Assembly (NCBI GenBank): GCA_038501625.1
Contig: JAZAYU010000177.1
Location: forward strand, 186,001-250,000
Source: Corbicula japonica
Lineage: Eukaryota; Mollusca; Bivalvia; Venerida; Cyrenidae
DNA: 64,000 bases
Direction of reading: 5' to 3'
Shown: in pieces, positions 1-12,182 of the stretch
Layout: the number at the start of each line of letters is the position of its first letter
Numbering within the stretch: the first letter of the stretch is position 1
The notes under the pieces: generated by a model
What the model saw: the letters and a program-made list of their open reading frames with translations, nothing else
Told to the model about the DNA's origin: nothing
Database searches by the model: none
Translations under genes and position numbers: made by a program

Positions 1-649
1 GTCTAGGTAGTCAGAGGGTCATTTGTGGATAGTTATGGTTTATAGGCGTTGCCGGAAAAATTCTCTATTGAGAATTTGGATGGCACGTCTATAACCATGT
101 ACAGCACTCTTGGCTAGGCGATGTCGCCGTGTCTGGTGCTTAGATCTGTTTCTTCATGTCTGAAGGTTTGTTCGTTAATTACTTATCTCACCAATATGTA
201 TCTTCCTTCCACGAACATGAATCCTTTCGGGGATCCCTTAATTCGGAAGTTAGTTGTTTGAATTGAATTATCTCCCTTTAAGTTAATATATCTTCAGTTC
301 AGTGTATCGAAAGATCCAGCTGACTTTCATTGTGTGTGTCTCTGTCTATAGCACTAGTGTGCATTAAAAAACTCCAAATAGGAGGAAGCACGATGCTAAT
401 AGATGTGTATATGTAATTGTCTCATATGTCTGTATGTGTAAAAATAAGTGTATGTAAATGTCTAGGTAGTCAGAGGGTCATTTGTGGATAGTTATGGTTT
501 ATAGGCGTTGCCGGAAAAATTCTCTATTGAGAATTTGGATGGCACGTCTATAACCATGTACAGCACTCTTGGCTAGGCGATGTCGCCGTGTCTGGTGCTT
601 AGATCTGTTTCTTCATGTCTGAAGGTTTGTTCGTTAATTACTTATCTCA

Positions 650-657
<8 letters not shown>
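1..657. repeat. Direct tandem repeat, period 459 bp
   Basis: Bases 1-197 recur almost unchanged at 460-657. The repeated block starts gtctaggtagtcagagggtc and contains the string ggctaggcgatgtcgccgtg. The spacer 198-459 is seen once. The window cuts the array on the left, so the true number of units is unknown. No coding frame runs through it. It could be a satellite or the tandem part of a larger repeat. Confidence 0.9.

Positions 658-682
<25 letters not shown>
653..682. repeat. (AT)n microsatellite
   Basis: A pure AT dinucleotide run of about 15 units that ends the second copy of the 459-bp repeat. Confidence 0.95.
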
Positions 683-684
<2 letters not shown>

Positions 685-1755
685 TGATCTGGGTCTACAC
701 TAAGTTATGACCGTCACTTATTTAACTTAAGCAACTTTAACAAAATTAAATTGACAAACATTTATATATAATACTAATTCAGATAATATAATTTTGTTTA
801 ACTCTCAAATTAATATTACAAAATTAATAATGAAGTTTTATTGATCTTTTTTTTTAATTTTAATTTGCAGAATTCTTTTAATGTGGCACTGAAAATAGCT
901 ATGATTTTAATGTAAAAAAGCAGACACTTTTTGTGCTATCTTTCCAATACATGATATGGTTTTCATCAGTCTATGGTAAAATAACTAGATTTGTAGTTTA
1001 AAAGTTATACATTTTGTAAACAATTTTATTGCATGAACTTGGGGAAATGTATTCTAAGGGGTGGTGTAATCAAAACTCAAAAATTAGTGGTTTAAAATAA
1101 TAAAATTGGTAGAATATTGCATTTTTATTCAAGAGTAACAAAAACACACCATGTGATGAATTTATTTATTACTGTACAGTCAAAAATGTCTTCAAAGACC
1201 ACTGTAGGGAAACCCCAAAAGTGCTCTGGAGGCAGGTGTTCTTTGTTCACAGATGTTTTTTTTTGTTTTATCAGTCATTTGGACAAATGAAATGTGGTCT
1301 TTCTCCACATATAGTCTTTGTGTACCGGTGGTCTTGAGCACAGGTTGGAAATAACTTGTGATGTCACATAACGTTTTCAGGCAAAGCATTTTTTAAACTA
1401 AATTAAGTGATTTGTAAGAACAAGTGTGATAGTCATTATTTTTCAGGCCATAGTGTCTTTGTGTATAAACCCACATAAAATTAAACATTGTAATTATTTG
1501 CTAGCCTGACATGAAGGTTCATGAATTGAATATACTAGCAGAAGAATTATGAAAATCCTATTAATGTCTAATGAGGCTATTGAAATCCTGGATATCACAC
1601 CTTTTTTGGTCATTTGGGTCTTCTACCTTAAATCTGTTAAAACAACAAAAACATGGTGGTTTAAAAATTAAAATTTCAATTAAATACTTAATTGAAGTAA
1701 CCCTTAATTAAAAGAGCAAATTGTTGTTTTACTTTTTTCTGGTTAATTCTCTATA
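683..1755. other. Non-coding AT-rich stretch
   Basis: No exon-like open frame with splice signals was seen. The small open frame on the minus strand near 1192-1389 has no recognisable domain or start context. I see nothing supportable here. Confidence 0.6.
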
Positions 1756-2758
1756 TGCACCCTTTGGTTATTAATCACCCTCTGCTTAGTGCTAGTTGGC
1801 TTTGTAACACATAAGCATGGTGAATGGTGTGATGCATGACCATATTAACTATTAACCAGGCAATGCAAGCATCATGCAACCTGGGGGTTCCAGCTAGTAT
1901 AGAAACCATAAATCACTGGCTACAGGTAGCATGTAGGCAACATTTAATAGAATAAATTTTATCTCTTAAGCTTTACAAACTTAATCTAAATGATAACAGT
2001 CATTTTAGCCATAGTAATTATATTATAAATGAGATTTAGCTAGCATATGCTACTCTTATGTATGTAAATATCCCATGACTCTTATTAGCTCTTGTAATCT
2101 GCATATGTAAAAACTACATATTGTTATAACTTTAAAAATATTTATATAATGTGTATTTTATATATAGTGCTATATGATTTTCATCCATTATATTTGTCTA
2201 CTCGGTGCTAAAAGCTCTTTAGAGCTTATCTTATTTGTTATGTATCCGACTGTATTTAAATAAAATTTACTTGACTTGGACACAACTAAACTGTTCCCAT
2301 GCTTCTTTTAACAGAAGGCCAACATTTCCAATAAATATGCTGGCCCATGAAAATAATGTTTGAATATGTCAAATGACTAATTATCATGGTAATAATTTTG
2401 TGTGTTAATTAATATAAATATATTCAACATATGCCATTTTTGATATTCCATAGGAAAAGGAGTCATTCATACCATCCCTACATTTTGGCCATTAAAATTA
2501 GTGAAATCTGTAGTTTTGTAATGTTTACAAATTTAATTGGAGACTTGCACTCTGACAACTAGAATTTTGACGATACACATCATGGAATCAAATGGTTAAT
2601 ATTTTTCTGCATTGTCTAACCTGAACCCCTAGGTCCTGTAGCACTGAGGGAGCCTAGCTAATGGCCAATATGCTGTTGTGCAGTAGCACTCACCATGCAC
2701 GCTATGTTACAGAGCAGGTTAGCATGCTGCAGAGGGTGATTAATAGCCAAAAGGTACA
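1756..2758. mobile_element. ~1.0-kb element with ~130-bp terminal inverted repeats
   Basis: The left end (tgcaccctttggttattaat, then caccctctgc) matches the reverse complement of the right end (attaatagccaaaaggtaca preceded by gcagagggtg). The imperfect similarity continues inward through the 'catggtgaatg' and 'cc(t)gggggttc' blocks for about 130 bp on each side. The interior has no intact transposase. It includes a stretch at about 2200-2280 that resembles the 3' tail of a LINE. It is best read as a non-autonomous DNA transposon or foldback element. Exact termini and target duplication are uncertain. Confidence 0.7.
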
Positions 2759-3089
2759 TAACAAGCATTTTTATAGAAATATTTCTTGGTATGCAAAGTG
2801 TAAATCCAAAGCACACATTAATTTTTTATATTGTTATTGTTTTTTTTATATTGTTAACTCAAAAAGTGCATACCCAAAGGTTGGACATTTTTAAGTCAGT
2901 TTAAGAAAAAAAACCAAATTTTTATTTTATCATACATATCATATTTTACTAAACATTGTGACAAGTCTGTTTATAAAAGTAAAATGATGAGAGTGAATTA
3001 CCATTGTACACCTTTATTCGGAACAGGTCGAATATACAGACAACACACAACAGCTGATGTCTAAGCTTTAGTCCTTCACTCCATGTGAT

Positions 3090-3340
3090 ATGGCTGTTAT
3101 CCCTTTCCTCCATAGACACACCTTTATTGCATGGGCAAACAGTATAAATCCATATTAGCCGGCACATGTGCCATCTGATCAGGATCTGCACTGTTCGATT
3201 TTTGATTTATTAGGGTATTTCTGACCAAAAAGCAACCAGTGCAGATCCTGATCAGACTGAACAGATGTGCCTGCTGATCTAGATCTACACTGGTCGCACA
3301 TGCGTAAAAATGCATATATATGGAGGGGAGTGTTATACCT
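3090..3340. mobile_element. Foldback MITE family A, copy 1
   Basis: It has the family signature: an outer TTA-flanked tccctttcctccata end, facing gatcaggatctgcactgtt and cagtgcagatcctgatcag arms, a centre with tta(g)ggtatttctgaccaa, and a right end tatatggagg. The arms pair over roughly 100 bp. Ten further copies lie in this window. No coding capacity. Confidence 0.8.
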
Positions 3341-3344
3341 TGGG

Positions 3345-3510
3345 CAAACAGAGACATTCAAGATCAGCCAGCCCATTATGTTCTGTTGCTTTTACATTCA
3401 TTAGGTTATTTCTGACCAAGAAACAATCAGTTTAAATCCAGATCAGATGGAAAAAATTATGATGTTCAAGCTCATATGAATGAACACTGGTATATGGAGT
3501 AAAAGGTTTA
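3345..3510. mobile_element. Foldback MITE family A, copy 2 (degraded)
   Basis: It retains the gggcaaacag left arm, the central ttaggttatttctgaccaag block and the tatatggagtaaaaggtt right end. The arms are eroded. It lies directly beside copy 1. Confidence 0.65.
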
Positions 3511-5356
3511 AAAATCTACATGAAGTGCTGGTGAAAACTATAAAATGAAATGAAATATGAAATTTTACAGCCAGAACATGTGAAGGCCACCACAACCAAT
3601 ATTTTGTTGGAAAGTCCTATTAAAGCATGTATTTGTAAACGCAACTTAAACATTTCTTTGAAGTAAACAATTATAAATGTATTAAATTTTTGTATCCAGT
3701 GCTTGGGTTAAAGGGAAAGGTACAGCCTTCTAAATTTATACTGAATAATTATACAATCATGCTTTCCATGTGCAACTGTAATTATTATAGTTCATCTAGC
3801 CATCATTCACTAGGCATGTTTTCATGAGGCCCGTCTGTTTGGAAAATCACATAGTTGTATAAACAACAATATAAGCAATAAAATTATATTTTCACCATCA
3901 CGGATAACAAATTATTAAGTAACCATTACATTCATTTTCATCCTTGTTTAAATGTTTTCAAAATAAATGTGACATTTAGTTTTTATTGCTTTAAATTGAC
4001 ATTCACTTGTAAACTCATAATCTATTACACTTACTGATTCAGCAGCCAGTCCTCAATTTCAACTCTTCAGAAAATACAGTAAAAGCTGTTTTACAGTTTC
4101 TCGTCGCTTTCCTCTTGCTTAATCCCCCACATTCCGTTGACCGTCTATCTAAATTACTGATGTCTTTAAATTGTTAATGAGCTAACATTGTCAAATTGTT
4201 AATTATAAAATCCAGGAACTGTATTTAATAATACTGTTATCATCTGTAATTCAAAGATACAATCAAAGTTAATAATTTTATAACTAAATAATGCTGTTAC
4301 TGTTAAAAGTCAAACATGTATTCACCTATGTAAGAGCAGTGATTAAAGAGACTGAAATTAATGGATTAGCCGAGTTTATAATTAAGATGAAATTGGGCAT
4401 GCATATAACATTATACACATCTAGAACACTAAATAAACAATAACAGAAATAAGAATAGTTCTCTGTATTAATTGTTCATACATTTTTTACATTAGGAATC
4501 CATAGTTAATATTCTAGAATCCCGTTTGCAATCACATATGTTTAATAATGGTTTTGGGTTAAAATTATTTTTGTTATGTGATTCCCTTTGAAATACCATT
4601 ATAATAATCAGTTAGCAAAAACATGATTGCCTCGGCTGGCTTGCTGTCATTTCATGTTAAGCATTTTGACAATAAAAAACAACAAATTAAAAAAAAACGA
4701 CAGAAAGCTGTCCAATTCCAATCCATAATCTGCTAAATCAATACAGTGTAAATATTCTTTAAAATTAAACCTGACCATCCATTGCCCACAACAAGTATTT
4801 TAAAGAAACTTGTCAACTGAAAAGTGGGCTAGAATGCAGTTTACAGATACGGATGCTACCATAGAGCTTGCTTAATAATTATATATTAATAATTAAATGC
4901 AAGTGGTTTATGGGGGCGTGGGGCGGTAGCCCCCATAAACCACTCAATTCTGAACTAACTGTTCAATGAATAAATGCATAAAAATACCAGCTGCATTATG
5001 GGGCGTCAACAACAAACTATACATACTGGTAAATGGTAAAATGCAAGTGTCACAATATCACATGGGGCCATAATCTGACTGATTAAATGCAAATTCTGAT
5101 ATGGGTCTACACAGAATCTAGAGCCCACTAATTATCATTAGGATATCAAAAGGATGTTTCTACAGCACTTCGATTACACAATCTTTTGAATGGATAAATA
5201 CGACTGGGCAGTTTCTAGTAAACACCATTGAGTCTGCATAACAGATCAATCCTTTCCATTAATTTTGTAAATTATATTGCTACATTATATTGCTACTTTC
5301 AAACACATATGTTTATCTTTCATTCCTTATCTTTACATCACTAACCTTGTAAAAGT
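3511..5356. other. Non-coding stretch with one short hairpin
   Basis: No gene was recognised. The only structure noted is a stem at 4903-4943, where gtggtttatggggg pairs with cccccataaaccac around a short G-rich loop. Otherwise it is AT-rich sequence without repeats I could match elsewhere. Confidence 0.5.
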
Positions 5357-5440
5357 ATCTAATAACTCTCGGTATAACTTCGATCTTCTTCAAGAACTGA
5401 TATTGAACACTTAAAAGGTAAAACTAACAAAATTAAAAAA

Positions 5441-5563
5441 TGTTTCAGCTATACAGGTATGAGCGTATGGAATGATATCCCTTATGAAATTATATCTGTC
5501 TCTTCCATATATTTATTCAAAAAACATTTAAAAACTTACTTGTTTGAAATACAACCTCTTTAA
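5441..5563 (+). pseudogene. LINE reverse-transcriptase C-terminal relic
   Basis: The plus-strand frame from 5441 to the stop at 5561-5563 reads FSYTGMSVWNDIPYEIISVS followed by SIYLFKKHLKTYLFEIQPL. The pattern F-S-Y-x-G-x-x-x-W-N-x-(L/I)-P, then S-I-x-x-F-K-x-x-L-K-x-Y-L-F, is the usual C-terminal end of jockey/CR1-type non-LTR reverse transcriptases. Upstream, 5357-5440 looks like a decayed continuation with a stop and a frame change. It is a dead 5'-truncated fragment, not an active element. Confidence 0.75.
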
Positions 5564-5599
5564 ATTGTTATTACTTTTATATTTGTATATAGTTTTTCA

Positions 5600-5659
5600 C
5601 ATGGATAGACTCTTACTCAGTCGTTATTTATGGATAGACTCTTACTCAGTCGTTATCTA
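5600..5659. repeat. Two-copy 30-bp tandem duplication
   Basis: The block atggatagactcttactcag followed by tcgttatyt occurs twice back to back, just downstream of the LINE relic. Confidence 0.85.
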
Positions 5660-6109
5660 TAAAAACATAGAGGCCTGTTATTGGCTGTTGAACGACGTCA
5701 CATTTGGAGTCTGTAGCTATTCTTAAATCCTCTCTCCAGCTTCTTATCAGCTAGGCTTATTACTCATAAAGATATTTCCGACAACGAACAATAAACATAT
5801 GCATGTACACGGTTTTTGTCTTGTAAATGTACACTGTGTATGATAAACAAAAGATGTACAGCTTATGAATTTATTAAACCAAAGCAAAAAAAATGTGAAG
5901 AGAAACTGAACAGAGATTAGCTACTTATTTTGCTTACCATGAATCTACGAACTTGTGCAGCATTTTGTGAAACTCGTGGATCAGAGGTATCCCAGGGAAT
6001 GTTTTACATGGTTTAGCTAGCTCGATATGGATACATCCGTCGGGACTTTCTTGATAATATTGCTTAACTGTTATCTTGCATTTTGCCACTAATCAACTGG
6101 TTGCTAAAG

Positions 6110-6335
6110 TTTTATAAGGTTTTGAATGTAAAAATTATCTTTGGGACACCAGAACACACAGTTTTGCAGAAATCTTAAATCGGGTAATGAAACTGAAAAT
6201 AATAGACACTACAAGTTTAAGCTTTACTTAGTTGTAATTTAGTTTTGAATCAACAAAATAATCTTTGGAACATGCGAACACACATACTTTTGCAGTAGTA
6301 TCAAATCGGGTCATGAAACTGTCAATAATAGACAA
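6110..6335. repeat. Imperfect two-copy direct repeat (~115 bp)
   Basis: About 6116-6215 and 6236-6330 share, in order, ttttgaat, atctttggrac, gaacacaca, ttttgcag, aaatcggg(t)a/tatgaaact and aataatagaca. It lies directly left of the inverted-repeat element at 6346-6914. Confidence 0.7.
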
Positions 6336-6345
6336 TAAAAAATTT

Positions 6346-6914
6346 TGCTTTCCAAAAAGCTAGTCGGTTATTAGGATAACCTTTTAACAAAAAAGACGGC
6401 GCTGTAGTGCATACTTGAAGTTGCGAATTTTAATTCAATGCGTTAGATTGTTATTCGAAGTCATGAGACATACTAAGTGAATACCAACATTCTAACGATA
6501 TTGTTCTAGATCAGAAAGAACAATTTTATCATACCTGTGAGTCCCTGACAGACTGTTTACGTTTTTCTCTCCCACCCTATGACTTTGAAAAAACTTTGTT
6601 GTTTTTTTTACATATTCTGTAGCTTTGATATATATTTATAGCTTGATAATCGTTGCTTTCTAACACTTTCTGACACAAAAATATTGTTTGACAAACTTTT
6701 TCCATTTTGGTTTACTTCCAAGTAAGTAATTAACTTGTTCCAAAACAGGGTTAGATTTATCACCAGCTTAAATACATCTCATTCGAAAGAGGAAATACCT
6801 ATAAGTAAACTTACATTTTTGTATGGCATCCAATAAAAATGGCTTAAAATTCAAACTTTTCTGCCGTCTTGTTAAAAGGATGTGCTAATGACCGACTAGC
6901 TTTTTGGAAAGCTA
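6346..6914. mobile_element. ~570-bp MITE with ~50-bp TIRs
   Basis: The left end, gctttccaaaaagctagtcg, is matched in inverted orientation by cgactagctttttggaaagc at about 6892-6911. A second inner block (ccttttaacaa..gacggc versus gccgtcttgttaaaagg) extends the inverted repeat. The interior is short and non-coding. The class is unassigned. Confidence 0.75.
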
Positions 6915-7559
6915 AAACTTGTTATTATTATTATCTTTCACCGGTGTATGCTGATCCGCCATTTTGATGCTGGGTAGTTGTCAAGGTATCACGGGGTAAA
7001 GGTCATGTGACGAACGAACTACTTTCTAGACGTTGACAGAGATTAAAGCGAGTTAAGGAGCGACAACTCTGGATAGAGATTGACATGTCCATCCAACCGT
7101 GCAACGGAAATGACGTGACGTTGTTAAAATGGCGCATTAACGTCACCTGAACGTTGCCGCGAAATAGCGGAAAAAAATTATAGTATTTTATCTAAATATA
7201 TAAAATAACTATTATTCTGTTACTGTAGTATCATCATATTACACGCGGGTAAAATATTCGCTTATTATGTGCTTTCTTAAATGCCCGAAATTAAATCCTA
7301 CAATTGTCACGTGATAATTTTGTACCGACCTGATTTAGGAATAGCCGTGCCCACGCGCGGTGAATTATCGGGTAATAATTCACAGCAAATTTAATGGGAA
7401 AACCTCAAGCCGTGTTAGAATTTATGTTAACAGTTCCAATGTTCTGGTTTTTTTTCAATAACGTACAAACTTGCTCAGGGAGATGCAACATTATTTAACC
7501 TATCATAATATCATTCTATCAAGAAACATCATTATTTCCATAATTTCACTTTTACACTT

Positions 7560-7760
7560 TATAAATAGATGGAAAAGGAACGCTGAAAGTCACCGAACAC
7601 GACAAACACGAAAATATTGAAGGCTCAGTCCGATTGACCATGTTTATATGCAGTAATGAAAATGCATATAACTGCCGCCTACCCCGCCTAGCCCCGGGTT
7701 TAGCGCAACTCAATATTTACACCAATCAGGAATCTTTATCAAAGGGATTGGACACCCGGA
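7560..7760 (+). repeat. Dispersed repeat family C, copy 1
   Basis: It contains the family core gccgcctaccccgcctagcc / ccgggtttagcgcaactcaa tatttacac, preceded by a tataaatrgatggaaaagga flank. The same >150-bp unit is present in inverted orientation at 12030-12182. Shorter core copies occur at about 13838-13980, 37855-38010, 40240-40360 and 43110-43250. The open frame crossing it is incidental. Confidence 0.75.
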
Positions 7761-8469
7761 ATTTATCGAATATGAACACCCCCTTCCGTCCGCCATCTTG
7801 TTTTGCATGGAAGCCAGTGGAAAAATCGGTTGTTGGAAAATCTGTCTGCATCTTTGTTTTTCATGATAATTATGCGTTAACATGTTGATTTAGTTATAAG
7901 GTAAGTGTCATTTTATCATATTTTTACTTTATTTCTCCGCAATAATGCATATTTAGCGGTTATTTTAATATTTATTTGTTACACCTTTTTGATTCTTTTG
8001 TTCGTCAACGAGCCGAGTGATGCCTTTTAATGTTGGATTTTTAACAACTAATTAAGATAAAAGCGATCAATTTACAAACAATCTTGTTAAATACAGTCTG
8101 TTGATGAGGTATATCATAATAGTGCATTCATTTTCGAATGCTAGACAGTAAATTAAAGTTCTGAAATTCGTCTATATTTTTATATTATTTGCAAATGGCG
8201 TCAGGTGTAAAAAAAATTGTCGTCGTTTGTTCGGAAATTGCACTACACCTAAGGTTGCATTTGCATTGACAATAGTCGAATTGAATAAAGTGATTCTCCC
8301 CGAAGAGGTAGATATTATTTTCAAGTGTGTTAATCATCACTTATGGAGAGGGTTTTGAAATGAAATAAGGCATCGTTAGGTGCTTCTTGCAAGGGCGTCC
8401 AAAAACTTGAATGAGGACAAGAATCTAGAAAATTAAAGGATGTATTATGTCCTGATGTTTAACACCTAC

Positions 8470-8795
8470 ATCAAATAAATTTTTACATCACTAAAAAGAA
8501 GAAACAGTTCTTGATTATTTAATGAAAATTTGAAGAAAATCGAGAAGTTATCGGTGACGCTATCAATTAAAATGTAAGATGTGGTGTTGGTGAACAAATA
8601 TCCGCTGCCACAATTTAAAGCCGAAAAAAAGGTAGAATGTCCGTGTTTAACTCGAAACTTTTCGTATTTAATGTCGGTTTTCCAAATAAATTTTTACATC
8701 ACTAGAAAGAAGAAAGAGTTCTTGATGATTTCATGAAAATTTGAAGAAAATCGAGAAATTATTGTTGACGCTATCAATTAAATTGTATGACTGGG
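8470..8795. repeat. Direct repeat, ~112-bp unit at ~212-bp spacing
   Basis: aaataaatttttacatcact begins two units, at about 8472 and 8684. Each continues through gaagaaa-agttcttga, gaaaatttgaagaaaatcga and gacgctatcaattaaa. A shorter stretch matching 7725-7756 in inverted orientation (ccaatccctttgataaagat) follows at about 8929-8960. Confidence 0.8.
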
Positions 8796-9469
8796 GTACT
8801 TCGAATTCTGACTATCTTCGCTATGCGCTCGGTTAACTTAAACAGCGCGTTTGTACAGGTAGGCCGTCGTAAGAAAATCGATAGCACGACATCATATTTC
8901 AGTATTTTAATGCTTATCACTATAGTTTCCAATCCCTTTGATAAAGATTCCTGCACCAATACACAATTCAATTTCGATCTATCACAAAAGAGGTATGCAT
9001 TTGGCGGTGAACATGGAACCTTAAATGCTGTATTTCAGATTAAAACCATACCACGTTCAGCGCCTTACGTTCCCCAGATAAAGGAATTGGTTTGTCCTTA
9101 ACAAGAAAATAATGGGTTAAACTAAATAGAATATAGTTTTGACGGAGAATATGAGAGTAAAAATCCTGCATATCACAGCAACGCAAAAGGCAAAAATTGA
9201 CAAGCAAATTCGTTGGATTTATATCCCCCGCTGATTGATGGTTATTACAAACAGAACACCTAAGACATAAAACGTGAAATATGCATATCAGGAATAGCCA
9301 ATCTCAGAAAACTCAGCCTCCCCACACAGTGAAAAAGAAGAGAGGGAAAGAGAGCATGTGTTTATAACAATATTAATTTTAAATAAGACGCTACAAACGA
9401 TTAACGAAAAAGAGAACCACTGGGGTTACCACCTTGGAACGGTCAATGGCAAGACAATTTGCCAATGAG

Positions 9470-9790
9470 GGTTTAAACTAGGTTCTAAGGTGAACCAACC
9501 TCACACTTGCCCCCAACAGATTCTCATATCAACAAACAAGTACAAGTTGTCTTGGTGAAATAACTCCCACCCACCCATCAACTTAACATTGTTGCATGCA
9601 AAAGCACCAAAAATATAGGACATAAGAAAAGCCAAAAGGGCGTGTACTCAATGATCTTACTTAGACCAGGGCCCCTGGAGTCAAATTAGCAAGAACACGA
9701 TAACAGGGATAAAGGAAACAAATCGAGGTTCTAAGGTCTTTAAAAAAAATTCCCATAAACCTTCATAAACCTTCATAAACTCTCACACAT
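9470..9790. repeat. Long dispersed repeat, matched in inverted orientation at 42.5-42.98 kb
   Basis: Blocks aacaaacaagtacaagttgt and cttggtgaaat..cccacccatcaact reappear as the reverse complement at about 42889-42945. The ccagggcccctgg block and the aaggttctaag-type blocks have counterparts at about 42530-42660 and 42985-43010. The 42.5-kb copy has a palindromic element inserted in it. No intact coding frame is visible. Confidence 0.6.
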
Positions 9791-10059
9791 AAGGATTTTA
9801 TTATTATATTTATCATGTATGACGTAAGCAGTTGCAAAAAAAAATAGCATGGACACTAAAATTGCTCTACATTCTTTATGCATAACTTATCATGGATCAT
9901 AACTGTGTTGAAAGGTCTGGCAAGAACAAGACAAAATATGCGCATCTCCACATGGAATTGATGGTTCCTACAACGTTTTTTGAAATCCAGACAGCAGATG
10001 CAGAGAAAAGAGCGGAAACGAATAATGCTCTATAAGCAAATAGCATAACTTATCAAAAG

Positions 10060-10230
10060 GCCCTTCTGTGTTTAAAGGTCAGACCGGAACAATACGACGA
10101 TATGCTCATCTCCTCTTGATATTGATGTTTCCTTCAAAGTTTCGTTGATATCCAACCAGCAGTTGCAGAGGAAAAGCGCAGAAATTAAATTCGGACGGAC
10201 GGATGGACGGACGGACGCTCCGCCGGACAA
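10060..10230. repeat. Dispersed repeat ending in a GGAC minisatellite
   Basis: A typical bivalve-style repeat body (ttgatatccaaccagcagtt..) ends in a short ggacggacggatggacggac array at about 10193-10214, followed by a GC-rich tail. Related tails (gatggacagatggacgaaca) occur near 56165-56200. Confidence 0.65.
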
Positions 10231-12029
10231 CACCAAAATATTATCCCCGTTCCGATTTCATCGGCGGTGGATGAAAACAAGGAAGAATATCCATTGGGTG
10301 ATTGAACAATATCCAAGTATATGTTTACTTGGATATTTAAACCGCCCATCTTAAAACTGACCGAAGTATTAAAACGAAAGTAGTTTTAGAAGTACTATGA
10401 ACAAAGTACATAAGTTTCGTGCCCAAAGACCTTCAAAGGACGTAACTGATAACAGGACCGGTTTAAATGTAAGGCTAAACATTTCACAGCCACGACACGG
10501 CACAAACAACGCTACTTTAATATTAAAACTAGTCACTTAAACCACATACATCACATGACGCTATACTTAATGTTGTTGGTCCGAAAACAAACCATTGTTT
10601 GATTATCTGATTGTTGGTTTCTAATCATTCATTTAACATTTAATTTGATGGTAAAATTTATCTCCCGCAGCACGGGATTAATTTTTGTTTTGCATATTAA
10701 TGTATTAAATACACAATTGTTTTGAATTATTAGTTTCCCATAAACAAGTAAGTATTAAAACCCAAAAAAATCATTTATAATCCTTTAATCACGTTTTCTT
10801 TTTTTTATTTTTCTCAGTAACATCTCATGATTTAAAACGTAACGCTAATAATGTTTTGTTAAGAAAGGACAGAGTTTGTTTGGTTTTAATGCTAACTTGT
10901 GTCACGTAAGTCAGTCACTAATGACAATTTCGAATTTTATGTTTTCGGTTCACTTTACACTTTTTTATTTCAAATGTTTCAAAACTATATTTTTTAAAGA
11001 CATGATAAGTAACAAAATTGTAATCGGTTTTTCGCTTAATACCTTCTTTGAAATAAAATCAAACTTCACATTCATGTGTTGTGCAATGATTTTTGTCTAA
11101 TAGTTGATTTTTTGAGTTCAGTATTCTTCATGTTCTATCTTTGTTGCGAAATATTTTGTATAAGGGAATTAAAAACTTTCTTTAAAATGTCATCGTCGGC
11201 TTAAAAGGAGATTTTTGTTTGTTTTTCACATCGTTTTATATTTACGATTATCTTAGAAAACTTAATTACTCCAAACAGAAATCTGAAGAGACACAATAAA
11301 TACTTGTGTTCGCGTAATTATAACTATCAGCGACATTACCTGTCACAGTATGTTAACTAATGGGCCAAATACCTTCATTCCTGGAATATGGAGCTGAAGT
11401 ATCCAAACTGGCAGTAATTTATATCCTATTAAACACATTTTTCAACCTAGAATATTGGCTAATTGTTCTGAGTGCGCACATAATTGGTTGACGTGAATCT
11501 AAGCTGATGTTTATTATAAAAATTTGGGTGTACCCATAAGGAACTAGTGTCACATCACATTGTTATGACAGCTACTTTAATGGAAGCATCTGAGTACTAT
11601 CATAAACTTTGCTGTTTTTAAACATTTTGAACGTATCCGCAAAAATCAATACGTAATAAAAATATCAAATATACAATATAGATAGCACACATTCGAATTT
11701 TAGGCCATTTAAACATCGAAAATAAGTAATTGTATAACTTACTGTAGTACTATTGCGATTAAAGTTAAATATATTAAATTAAATATAAGAATTTTCGTGA
11801 AGGCGAGTTGAATTATTATAATTAAATAGACACAACGATGTGCTTCGAACTGCTTAATATTTTTTTATGATTCTGTGAGCTTCTTGTTTTTATGTGCATG
11901 ACTTTCTATTAGGGATGTTAGAACAGATTGTCAGGTGAGCCAATGAAGTATATAACATACTTAGTGTTCATGCTATGAGTACTGTTATCAATTACCATTT
12001 TGATCTGTTGAGCAGAATACATATATTTG
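10231..12029. other. Non-coding AT-rich stretch
   Basis: No recognised gene. The open frame at 10876-11100 has no domain and is made of AT-rich codons. Nothing else supportable was seen. Confidence 0.55.
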
Positions 12030-12182
12030 TGTAAATATTGAGTAACGCTCAACCCGGGGCTAGGCGGCGTAAATAAGAATAAGAATTTCCATCACTGCCC
12101 TGAACTGTCTTAATAAACCTAGTATGCAATAAATTTATAATTGTCGTATTCGGTGTCTTTCAAAGTTCCTTTCCATTTATAT
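12030..12182 (-). repeat. Dispersed repeat family C, copy 2 (inverted)
   Basis: This is the reverse complement of 7560-7735, with the same order of blocks: ggaaaggaactttgaaag, accgaatacgacaa, gccgcctagccccgggttga and actcaatatttacac. The two copies bracket 4.4 kb, but no evidence links them as one element. Confidence 0.75.

Noticed and set aside
7560..12182. A 4.6-kb composite transposon bounded by inverted family C copies
   Set aside because: Family C copies also occur singly elsewhere, and no target duplication flanks the pair, so independent insertion is simpler.
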